Source: an uncultured Clostridia bacterium | GTDB taxonomy: Bacteria; Bacillota; Clostridia; Oscillospirales; Acutalibacteraceae | Direction of reading: 5' to 3' | Assembly: GCA_944382025.1 (NCBI GenBank) | Contig: CALWMQ010000158.1 | Span: forward strand, 1 to 8,479 | Length of the DNA stretch: 8,479 nt | Shown here: piece by piece, positions 1-5,393 of the stretch | How the letters are laid out: every line of letters begins with the position of its first letter | How positions within the stretch are numbered: position 1 is the stretch's first letter | The notes under the pieces: model-generated | Databases searched by the model: none | Seen by the model: the letters and a program-made list of their open reading frames with translations, nothing else | Told to the model about the DNA's origin: nothing | Translations under genes and position numbers: made by a program

Positions 1-1
1 A

Positions 2-1039
2 ACACCGCTGGAATTACGTTATATTCCGACGGGCCAGCGGATTTTGTTCCGGGGCTTTGACGATGTCAATAAACTGGCCTCCACCACGGTGGATACAGGT
101 TATCTCTGCTGGGTTTGGGTGGAGGAGGCCTATGAGCTGGAAAAGGAAACCGATTTTGACCGTCTGGACTTGTCGGTCCCCAGGGGGGAGGTCCCTTACC
201 CCCTGTTCAAACAGACTACCGTTACCTTTAACCCCTGGAACAGCCATCATTGGCTCAAAGCGAAATTCTTTGACCATCCCAGAAACGACGCTTTTACCCT
301 GACCACCACCTACCGGTGCAACGAGTTCCTGGATGACACCGACCGCCAGGTGTTTGAGGAAATGCGGATCCGTAATCCCAGGCAATACGCCGTGGCCGGC
401 ATGGGGGAATGGGGAGTGGCCGAGGGCCTGGTGTTTCAGCGATGGCGGGTGGAAGCCTTTGATCCTCAATCCCTGGGCGGCCGCCCGGAAGGCACCATCC
501 ATGTGTTTGGGCTGGATTACGGGTATACCAATGACCCTACCGCCTTTATCGCCGCGGCTGTACAGCCGGTTCAAAAACGTCTGTACATTTACGATGAACA
601 CTATGAAAAACGGATGCTCAATGGGGACATCGCCGACATGATTCAGGCGAAGGGGTACGGTAAGGAACGCATCCGCGCCGACGCCGCCGAACCGAAGTCC
701 AATGAAGAGCTCCGGCGCCTGGGTCTAACCCGCCTGCGGGCTGCGGACAAAGGACCGGATTCGGTACGCAGCGGTATCGCCCGTATCCAGGAGTACGATA
801 TGGTAGTTCATCCCCGGTGCGTCCACACTATTGAGGAACTGGGCGCCTATTCCTGGGAGCCGCCCAGGGACGGAATCCCTAACCGGCCTCAGGACCGGGA
901 CAACCATCTGATGGATGCCCTGCGGTATGCCATGGAAGAAGTCCGGGAGTTCCGTCCCACACAAACGGTATCCCGTCCCCGCCCCTTGCCCGGCGGGGTT
1001 TTCCCGGAGGACCTCCGGGGCGGCTGGGGTGACCCCTGA
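2..1039 (+). CDS. Phage terminase large subunit (PBSX-like), 5'-truncated
   Basis: This is the ATP-driven packaging motor and nuclease that docks on the portal, fills the prohead and cuts the DNA. The frame is open to the left edge, so the N-terminus with Walker A is missing; 345 residues are visible. The hydrophobic strand ending in VWVEEA (window residues 38-43) fits Walker B plus the catalytic Glu. A TTTYRCN stretch (101-107) may be the coupling motif. The RNase H-like nuclease domain shows its three expected acidic sites: GLDYGYTNDPTAF (Asp172), IRADAAEPKS (Asp227) and DNHLMDALRYA (Asp305). The spacing and the wording of these motifs match my memory of the PBSX/Terminase_3 type, usually about 420 aa, so roughly 75-100 residues are probably lost. 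The gene is followed by the portal after one small gene, the usual packaging order. The product is well supported; the subfamily is from memory. Confidence 0.95.
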   Translation, partial: TPLELRYIPTGQRILFRGFDDVNKLASTTVDTGYLCWVWVEEAYELEKETDFDRLDLSVPRGEVPYPLFKQTTVTFNPWNSHHWLKAKFFDHPRNDAFTLTTTYRCNEFLDDTDRQVFEEMRIRNPRQYAVAGMGEWGVAEGLVFQRWRVEAFDPQSLGGRPEGTIHVFGLDYGYTNDPTAFIAAAVQPVQKRLYIYDEHYEKRMLNGDIADMIQAKGYGKERIRADAAEPKSNEELRRLGLTRLRAADKGPDSVRSGIARIQEYDMVVHPRCVHTIEELGAYSWEPPRDGIPNRPQDRDNHLMDALRYAMEEVREFRPTQTVSRPRPLPGGVFPEDLRGGWGDP

Positions 1040-1098
1040 TCCCTGTCTGTCGGCGAAAGCCAGGGGGGCCTTCAGCAGGGTACCTTACAAAATCCCAA

Positions 1099-1112
1099 AG
1101 CCGTAAACGGCT
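1099..1112 (+). promoter_or_regulatory. Small stem-loop upstream of the membrane-protein gene
   Basis: A perfect 5-bp stem AGCCG/CGGCT closes a TAAA tetraloop. It lies in the 96-base gap after the terminase stop and ends nine bases before the Shine-Dalgarno at 1122-1130. No T-run follows, so it is not a convincing intrinsic terminator. A second possible fold, GGC-GAAA-GCC (1052-1061, a GNRA-type tetraloop), lies earlier in the same gap. No promoter-like -35/-10 pair was recognised there. Function is unknown; a processing or stabilising hairpin is one possibility. Confidence 0.4.
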
Positions 1113-1135
1113 GATAGGGTGAAAGGAGGAGTCAT

Positions 1136-1408
1136 ATGACAACGATTCTGCAAGGATTTGGCGGCGCAGGGCTGGCCCTACTGGTATTTTTGGCCGGGAT
1201 GGCATGGGAGAGGCACCGATCCCGGGGAAAACAGCCTGGCGACCATGCCGCGCCTGAACCGTCCAAAATCCCGGACACGTCCGGCCAGGCCCCGGCCCGG
1301 AGCGATGCCCAGGCGGAGCTGACGCGCCGGATGCAATGGCAGGAGTGGCTGAACTTCCTGTATTACGATGGCAGCCCTTCGGGGGACAGCCGCCCGGAAG
1401 GCCAATAA
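1136..1408 (+). CDS. Small single-pass membrane protein of unknown function
   Basis: This 90-residue protein begins at an ATG with a strong Shine-Dalgarno AAAGGAGGA (1122-1130) five bases upstream. Residues about 6-23 (QGFGGAGLALLVFLAGMA) form a hydrophobic membrane segment, followed at once by a basic WERHRSRGK stretch. By the positive-inside rule the N-terminus would be outside and the C-terminus cytoplasmic. A Pro/Ala/Asp-rich linker (about 33-58) leads to a helix and an aromatic motif WQEWLNFLYYDG (68-79). I have an unverified memory of similar 'NFLxYDG' endings in small proteins near portal genes of Firmicutes phages. There is no signal-peptidase or lipobox motif. It sits between terminase and portal, an odd place for a membrane protein. 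It could help assembly at the membrane, be a misplaced lysis or exclusion accessory, or simply be uncharacterised. Coding status is fairly sure; function is not known. Confidence 0.8.
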   Translation: MTTILQGFGGAGLALLVFLAGMAWERHRSRGKQPGDHAAPEPSKIPDTSGQAPARSDAQAELTRRMQWQEWLNFLYYDGSPSGDSRPEGQ

Positions 1409-1431
1409 TTCCCCCCATAACCATGGAACAC

Positions 1432-1441
1432 AGGAGAAAGG
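1432..1441 (+). promoter_or_regulatory. Ribosome-binding region upstream of portal, serving two possible starts
   Basis: AGGAG (1432-1436) followed by AAAGG (1437-1441) lies upstream of the portal ATG at 1455. From AAAGG the spacing to 1455 is 13 bases, longer than the 5-8 bases seen at the other genes here. The same signal is ideally spaced (5 bases from AGGAG) for an out-of-frame ATG at 1442. In the portal frame a TGA at 1443-1445 rules out any earlier start, so 1455 is the first usable portal codon. Confidence 0.5.
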
Positions 1442-1546
1442 ATGATGTACAGACATGCCAACCAAATTGGAACCCGGACAGGTGTTCCGGGAATATCACC
1501 AGGGCATCCGGTTCAAAAACAGCCTGGGAAAAAAGGGCCTCTATGA
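1442..1546 (+). other. Possible 34-codon leader ORF overlapping the portal start
   Basis: The reading frame ATG ATG TAC AGA begins 13 bases before the portal ATG in another frame and ends at TGA 1544-1546, inside portal codons about 30-31. It has a better-placed Shine-Dalgarno than the portal itself. The peptide is Pro/Gly/Lys-rich and looks like an out-of-frame shadow of the portal, so a functional protein is unlikely. If translated it would compete with or modulate portal initiation. Reported at low confidence. Confidence 0.15.
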
Positions 1547-3239
1547 ACAAAACCGGATTAATGAAAGGTTCTATGCCGGTGACCAATGGTACGGCGCCCG
1601 ATGCGGTGACGACCGGCCCCTGGTGCGTCACAACGTGATCAAACGTATCGGGGATTATAAGCTGGCCACCGTTGGCGCTGCGCCTGTCACCGTAAACTAT
1701 TCCGCTGACGGCGTTCCCAACACGCTGGAACTCCAGAAACACACCGCCGACCGGAAAGAACAGCTGCTGGCAGGAAAGCCTGCCGCCGCGGTATTGGAAG
1801 GCCTGTCCCAGGAAGAGGAAATCAGCCTGGTCATGAACGCCATGTCGGAATATTTTCAGGTCACGGCAGAACGGGTGAAGCTGGACGATATCCGGGAAAC
1901 CGCCCTGCGCAATGCCTATTGCTCCGGCACAGGGGTGGTGTACACCTATTGGGATGAGCGGATCTCTACAGGCCTCTATGCCGATTTTTCCCGCAAAACC
2001 CCTATCCGTGGGGATATCGCCTGCCAGGTGCTGGATATTGAGAACGTGTATTTCGGTGACCCCTTCAACGATGATATCCAATCCCAGCCATATATCCTCA
2101 TCGCCCAGCGGATGACGGTGGACGATGTCCGCCGCCGCATCCTTCGCTACCATGGCAATACCCCAGTGGCTAAGAAAATGGCCGAGGCGGTTACCGGTGA
2201 CCAGGATATGGCGTATATGGCCGGAGATGCTTACCAAAGCGGCTTTGCCCAGACTGGCGATGCGGAAGAGGGACAGGCTAAGGTCACGGTGCTGACCCGG
2301 TTCTGGAAGGAATGGGATGAAACCGGTACCACTTACACTGTCCGGGCTGTCCAGGTCTGCACTGCCGGAAACGGTGGGGAGGCGCTGACCGTACGCCCCG
2401 AATGGGAACTGGGCGTGCGGTTGTATCCCCTGGCCAAGTTCACCTGGGAACGGCGGCGAAACTGCGCTTATGGCGAGAGTGAGATTACCTACCTCATCCC
2501 CAACCAGATCGCTATCAACCGTATGCTGACCGCCGGCGTTTGGGCGGTGATGGTGATGGGGATGCCCATCATGGTGGTCAACGGCGATATCGTCACCCAG
2601 CCGGTTACCAATGATCCCGGCCAGGTCATCCAGGTATTCGGCGGTACCGCTGAAGGGGCAATCCGCTATGTCACGCCGCCTTCCTTCTCTCCCCAGTTTG
2701 ACAATATGACCGCTTCCCTGATTGCCAACACCCTGTCTCAGGCCGGGGCCAACAATGCCGCTTTGGGCGATGTGCGGCCGGACAATACCTCCGCTATTAT
2801 TGCCCTTCGGGAAGCCGCCGCCATGCCCCTGCAGACCGTCCAGAACCGGTATTACAGCTTCTGTGAGGATCTGGCCCGGATTTGGGCCGATTTCTGGGTC
2901 AACCTGTACGGACACCGGTCCCTGAAGGTGGAATCCGGCGGTGGGGTATGGTACCTCCCCTTTGAGGCGGAAAAATACCGGAACCTGATGATCAGCGCAC
3001 GGGTGGATGTGGGAGCTTCCGGCCTGTGGAGCGAAGCCCAGTCGGTTCAAACCCTGGATAACCTGTTTGACCGGCAGATTATCGATGTGATGCAGTATCT
3101 CACCCGTCTCCCCAAAGGCACCGTTCCCAATCTGGGCGGACTGATCCGGGAACTGGAAAAAGGCCAGGAATCCCATATGCCTGAAAGCGTTCCCGAGAAA
3201 GGGGGTGGTATCTCCCTGAAGACAGCGGCCTGTATTTAA
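1455..3239 (+). CDS. Portal protein, P22-like family
   Basis: The portal forms the dodecameric ring at one capsid vertex through which DNA is packaged and ejected. This 594-residue protein has the hallmarks I associate with P22-type portals: YEQNRINERFYAGDQW near the N-terminus (30-45), RPLVRHNVIKRI (54-65), a long acidic helical insertion (about 95-150), the motif IENVYFGDPFNDDIQSQPYI (196-214), and a helical stretch SAIIALREAA then NRYYSFCEDLARIWADFW (446-481) suitable for the channel-lining region. P22 gp1 is about 725 aa with a long C-terminal barrel; here the chain ends soon after LIRELEKGQES (563-573), so a long barrel appears absent. The start at 1455 is fixed by an in-frame TGA at 1443, although its ribosome site is loosely spaced. 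The gene is followed 16 bases later by the scaffold. The portal role is strongly supported by order and sequence; the exact family is from memory. Confidence 0.9.
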   Translation: MPTKLEPGQVFREYHQGIRFKNSLGKKGLYEQNRINERFYAGDQWYGARCGDDRPLVRHNVIKRIGDYKLATVGAAPVTVNYSADGVPNTLELQKHTADRKEQLLAGKPAAAVLEGLSQEEEISLVMNAMSEYFQVTAERVKLDDIRETALRNAYCSGTGVVYTYWDERISTGLYADFSRKTPIRGDIACQVLDIENVYFGDPFNDDIQSQPYILIAQRMTVDDVRRRILRYHGNTPVAKKMAEAVTGDQDMAYMAGDAYQSGFAQTGDAEEGQAKVTVLTRFWKEWDETGTTYTVRAVQVCTAGNGGEALTVRPEWELGVRLYPLAKFTWERRRNCAYGESEITYLIPNQIAINRMLTAGVWAVMVMGMPIMVVNGDIVTQPVTNDPGQVIQVFGGTAEGAIRYVTPPSFSPQFDNMTASLIANTLSQAGANNAALGDVRPDNTSAIIALREAAAMPLQTVQNRYYSFCEDLARIWADFWVNLYGHRSLKVESGGGVWYLPFEAEKYRNLMISARVDVGASGLWSEAQSVQTLDNLFDRQIIDVMQYLTRLPKGTVPNLGGLIRELEKGQESHMPESVPEKGGGISLKTAACI

Positions 3240-3255
3240 GAAAGGAGGGACAGAC

Positions 3256-3948
3256 ATGGAAGAAAAATACGCGACAGAATGGCCTGAAGCCCAAGGGGGG
3301 AAGGCGGTCGCAGCGGCTGGAGGCATGACGTTCCAAAAACTTCTGGAGGAGCCGGGAGAGTCCACGCCCCAACCCCTGCCTGACCAGCCCCAGTCGGAAC
3401 GGCCTTGGGTCCCGCCGGTATTCCTGCACACGTGGGAGGACAAGTGGCGGTATCTGGCGGAGCAGTACGAGGTAGAACCCGAAGCACTGCTGGAAGCGCT
3501 GCTCCAAACCGCGGAGGATGACCGGCGGCGGGATCTCCTTCAGCAAGCCGGCGGAGACCAGGCGCAAGCCGACCTGCTCTTTCAACAGGGGATGGATCGT
3601 CTTCGCCTGCAATGGGAACAGCGCCGGCAGGAGGAAGAACGCCAGTTGTCACAGCGGCTCAACCAGAAGCTGGCTGAGGATTTTTATACCTTGTGCCGCC
3701 AGATGCCCGATATCCGTGAGCCGGAACAGCTCCCCGACAGGGTCTGGCAGGCAGCGGTACAGAAAAAAATCCCCCTGATGGACGCTTACCTGCGTTTCCT
3801 CTGGCAGGAGGACCAAAAGGCACGTCTGGAACAAAGCAGAGCGGCCCAGGCGGCTGCCGCCAGTTCCGGTTCCCTGGCGGGAACCCCCGATACCCCAAAA
3901 AGTGAACAGAACGCCTTTATCCGGGCTTTCCGGGAGGCCGTCCGCTGA
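3256..3948 (+). CDS. Capsid scaffolding protein
   Basis: This 230-residue, highly charged Gln/Glu/Arg-rich helical protein lies between portal and coat, the standard scaffold position. It would template procapsid assembly and then leave. A variable N-terminus with TFQKLLEE (25-32) and a Pro-rich linker (33-54) leads to a predicted coiled coil (about 105-145, LRLQWEQRRQEEERQLSQRL). Next comes MPDIREPEQLPDRVW (150-164) and KKIPLMDAYLRFLWQED (170-186), which match my memory of a motif common in scaffold proteins of Firmicutes phages. An Ala/Ser-rich stretch separates this from a short basic amphipathic end, NAFIRAFREAVR (219-230), reminiscent of the coat-binding tail of P22 gp8. The start at 3256 has AAAGGAGG (3241-3248) seven bases upstream. 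No protease domain or separate protease gene is visible, so release without cleavage, as in P22, is likely. No membrane segment is seen. Confidence 0.85.
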   Translation: MEEKYATEWPEAQGGKAVAAAGGMTFQKLLEEPGESTPQPLPDQPQSERPWVPPVFLHTWEDKWRYLAEQYEVEPEALLEALLQTAEDDRRRDLLQQAGGDQAQADLLFQQGMDRLRLQWEQRRQEEERQLSQRLNQKLAEDFYTLCRQMPDIREPEQLPDRVWQAAVQKKIPLMDAYLRFLWQEDQKARLEQSRAAQAAAASSGSLAGTPDTPKSEQNAFIRAFREAVR

Positions 3949-3951
3949 CTG

Positions 3952-3965
3952 AGGCGGTATCGCCT
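3952..3965 (+). promoter_or_regulatory. Stem-loop 1 of 3 between scaffold and coat genes
   Basis: AGGCG/CGCCT forms a perfect 5-bp stem with a GTAT loop, beginning three bases after the scaffold stop. No T-tract follows. It is the first of three closely spaced inverted repeats in a 94-base gap. Confidence 0.5.
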
Positions 3966-3975
3966 AACGTTTCCC

Positions 3976-3996
3976 AGAGGGAAAAGATATCCCTCT
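3976..3996 (+). promoter_or_regulatory. Stem-loop 2 of 3 between scaffold and coat genes
   Basis: AGAGGGA (3976-3982) pairs perfectly with TCCCTCT (3990-3996) around a 7-base loop AAAGATA. The purine-rich arm resembles a Shine-Dalgarno but no start codon lies at a suitable distance. There is no T-run after it. Confidence 0.55.
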
Positions 3997-4004
3997 TCCA
4001 CATA

Positions 4005-4020
4005 GGTGCCCCGCGGCACC
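4005..4020 (+). promoter_or_regulatory. Stem-loop 3 of 3, just upstream of the coat ribosome site
   Basis: GGTGCC/GGCACC makes a perfect 6-bp GC-rich stem with a CCGC loop. It ends eight bases before the AAAGGA (4029-4034) that serves the coat start, and an A-rich, unstructured stretch separates the two. This would keep the coat ribosome site open while shielding the upstream RNA, a plausible arrangement for high coat expression. Not a terminator: the downstream strand is A-rich, not T-rich. Confidence 0.55.
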
Positions 4021-4042
4021 ATAAAAAGAAAGGATGGATTCA

Positions 4043-4954
4043 ATGAGCATCAATGTATTGGAGTTCGCCCAGAACATGACCAAAGAACTGGATAAGGCCG
4101 CTGAGCAAAAGGCGGTTACCGGCTTCCTGGCGGATAACGCCCTGCGGGCCCGTTTCGTAGGCGCCAACAAAGTTCTGATGCCCGAGGTGGAAATTTCCGG
4201 GCTGGGGGACTATGACCGCGATACCGGTTTCGTTACCGGTACCATTACCGTTTCCAGCACCCCGTATACCCTGTCCATGGACCGCGGCCGCTCCTTCCAG
4301 CTGGATCGGGAGGATCATGATGAAACGGGTATCGCTAACCTAGCCGGCCAGGTGATGGGGGAATTTGTCCGTACCAGGGTGGTACCCGAGGTGGATGCCT
4401 ATTGCCTCTCTAAGCTGTCGGCCTTTGCCGCAGGAAAATCCCAGACCATTACCGGCGATCCCGCTACCGAGGCCTTTGCCATGCTGACCGGCGCTATCCA
4501 TAAGGCCCAGAACGTTGTCGGCTATGACGAGGAACTGGTGGCCTTTGTCAATTCCCTGATGTGGGAAAATCTCCAGAAAAGCGATGAGCTGACCCGGTAT
4601 CTGGAGGTCGCCAGCTTCCGTAAAGGCGAACTCAACCTCCAGGTACGTTCCCTCAACGGGGTGGCTATTCTCCCGGTTCCCGACAGCCGGATGAAATCCG
4701 CTTATGACTTCTATGACGGGGTTACCGACGGCAAAACCGACGGCGGTTTCACCCCTCAGGCCGAAGCCAAGGATATCGGACTGCTGGTACTCCCCCGCCG
4801 TGCCGCTTCCCTGGTAAAGAAAACCGAGCAGGTCCGTACCTTTGACCCGGCCCACAACCCCGCCGCGGACGCCTGGAAATTCGATTACCGGCTGTATTAC
4901 GATGTGTTTATCAAAAACAGCCTGTCCAAAGCGATCTTTACCTACCAGTATTAA
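4043..4954 (+). CDS. Major capsid (coat) protein, HK97-fold type
   Basis: This 303-residue protein directly follows the scaffold and is the expected main shell subunit. There is an ATG at 4034, but it overlaps the Shine-Dalgarno AAAGGA (4029-4034); the ATG at 4043, eight bases downstream, is the better start and gives MSINVLEFAQ. Visible features fit HK97-fold coats: a helical N-arm (residues 5-30), a Gly/Asp/Tyr-rich strand region (51-80), a long helix GEFVRTRVVPEVDAYCLSKL (106-125) suited to the spine helix, a P-domain-like centre (VVGYDEELVAFVNSLMWENL, 158-177), a strand block NGVAILPVPDSRM (205-217), and a C-terminal DYRLYYDVFIKN (281-292) typical of such proteins. At 303 residues there is no room for the insertion domain of the 430-aa P22 coat. 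No cleaved delta domain or protease is evident. The product rests on gene order plus these motifs. Confidence 0.88.
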   Translation: MSINVLEFAQNMTKELDKAAEQKAVTGFLADNALRARFVGANKVLMPEVEISGLGDYDRDTGFVTGTITVSSTPYTLSMDRGRSFQLDREDHDETGIANLAGQVMGEFVRTRVVPEVDAYCLSKLSAFAAGKSQTITGDPATEAFAMLTGAIHKAQNVVGYDEELVAFVNSLMWENLQKSDELTRYLEVASFRKGELNLQVRSLNGVAILPVPDSRMKSAYDFYDGVTDGKTDGGFTPQAEAKDIGLLVLPRRAASLVKKTEQVRTFDPAHNPAADAWKFDYRLYYDVFIKNSLSKAIFTYQY

Positions 4955-4965
4955 GGGCCTACGGT

Positions 4966-5002
4966 GAAGGGCGGCGGCTGGGAATCCTCGGCCGCCGCCT
5001 TC
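4966..5002 (+). promoter_or_regulatory. Long GC-rich stem-loop after the coat gene
   Basis: GGCGGCGGC (4970-4978) pairs perfectly with GCCGCCGCC (4991-4999). The stem extends inward through pairs and G-T wobbles to an AATC loop (4983-4986), and outward either by GT/AT pairs or by GAAG/CTTC with one bulged G. It starts 11 bases after the coat stop and ends two bases before the AAAGGAG (5005-5011) of the next gene. There is no T-tract, so classical intrinsic termination is unlikely. It could protect the coat mRNA 3' end, pause polymerase, or lower translation of the adaptor. Confidence 0.7.
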
Positions 5003-5018
5003 CGAAAGGAGTGAGTCA

Positions 5019-5381
5019 ATGACCACCGGAAAAGAGATTTTGGATCGGGTGATCCGGCTGCTGGACTATACCGACACTTACGGCCAGGCTGATTCCCTGC
5101 AGTTCGCCGAGGTGTACAAGCGGGGACTCACCGTACTCAACCAGATATACGCTGACTTATGGTTTGCCGAACGGTCCGACCCATTCAACGAGCTGACCAC
5201 GCTGGATCAGTCCCTGGATCTGTCCGACCGCACCATCCATGATATCCTGCCCTACGGCGTAGCCATGCTGCTGGCACAGGGGCTGGGGGATGGGGATAAC
5301 CAGGCCCTGTACGCCAGCCTCTATAATCAGAAACGCTGCTCCATTTGCCGGAAATCCCTGCGGATGGACGTACTGCCGTAA
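5019..5381 (+). CDS. Head-tail adaptor/connector protein (gp4-position)
   Basis: This 120-residue, mainly helical protein follows the coat. It contains an N-terminal helix GKEILDRVIRLLDY (4-17), a helix FAEVYKRGLTVLNQIYADLWF (29-49), and a C-terminal segment LSDRTIHDILPYGVAMLLAQGLGDGDNQALYASLYNQKR (68-106). The 'YGVAMLLAQ..GDxxNQ..Y...YN.KR' pattern is what I recall from short adaptor proteins that ring the portal exit in Gram-positive phages. It holds the position of P22 gp4 (166 aa), the first protein to bind beneath the portal. Two Cys close together (CSICRKS, 108-114) are notable but too few for a zinc site on their own. The start at 5019 has AAAGGAG seven bases upstream. The stop overlaps the next gene's ribosome site. 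Role inferred from position and helix pattern. Confidence 0.65.
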   Translation: MTTGKEILDRVIRLLDYTDTYGQADSLQFAEVYKRGLTVLNQIYADLWFAERSDPFNELTTLDQSLDLSDRTIHDILPYGVAMLLAQGLGDGDNQALYASLYNQKRCSICRKSLRMDVLP

Positions 5382-5393
5382 AGGGGGATGAAT

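Noticed and set aside
475..486. Perfect 12-base palindrome GGGCGGCCGCCC in the terminase gene
   Set aside because: It lies within coding sequence, has no room for a proper loop, and is expected now and then in GC-rich DNA. Another GCGGCCGC occurs in the coat gene without any shared context.
1040..1135. Promoter in the longest gap
   Set aside because: No pair of -35 and -10 like boxes at usual spacing could be recognised; the late genes are probably transcribed from upstream.
3319..3327. Internal GGAGG followed by ATG in the scaffold gene as a second start
   Set aside because: Only one base separates the GGAGG from the ATG, too short for efficient initiation.
879..3443. 854-codon open frame on the minus strand across terminase end, small gene and portal
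   Set aside because: It is in codon-to-codon register with the portal and results from missing TTA/CTA/TCA codons; its product is His/Pro/Gly-rich without recognisable domains, and the + strand genes there are clear.
3763..3769. Run of seven A in the scaffold gene as a programmed frameshift site
   Set aside because: The base before the AAA AAA codons is G, so the -1 slip is imperfect, and the alternative frame ends within about 45 codons in a Pro/Gly-rich tail. The conserved KKIPLMDAYLR motif follows in the original frame.
4034..4042. Upstream ATG as coat start, adding MDS
   Set aside because: This ATG overlaps the Shine-Dalgarno itself, whereas the ATG at 4043 has ideal spacing.
4340..5026. 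228-codon minus-strand frame over the coat gene
   Set aside because: Same codon register effect over a confidently identified coat gene; no ribosome site or domain supports it.
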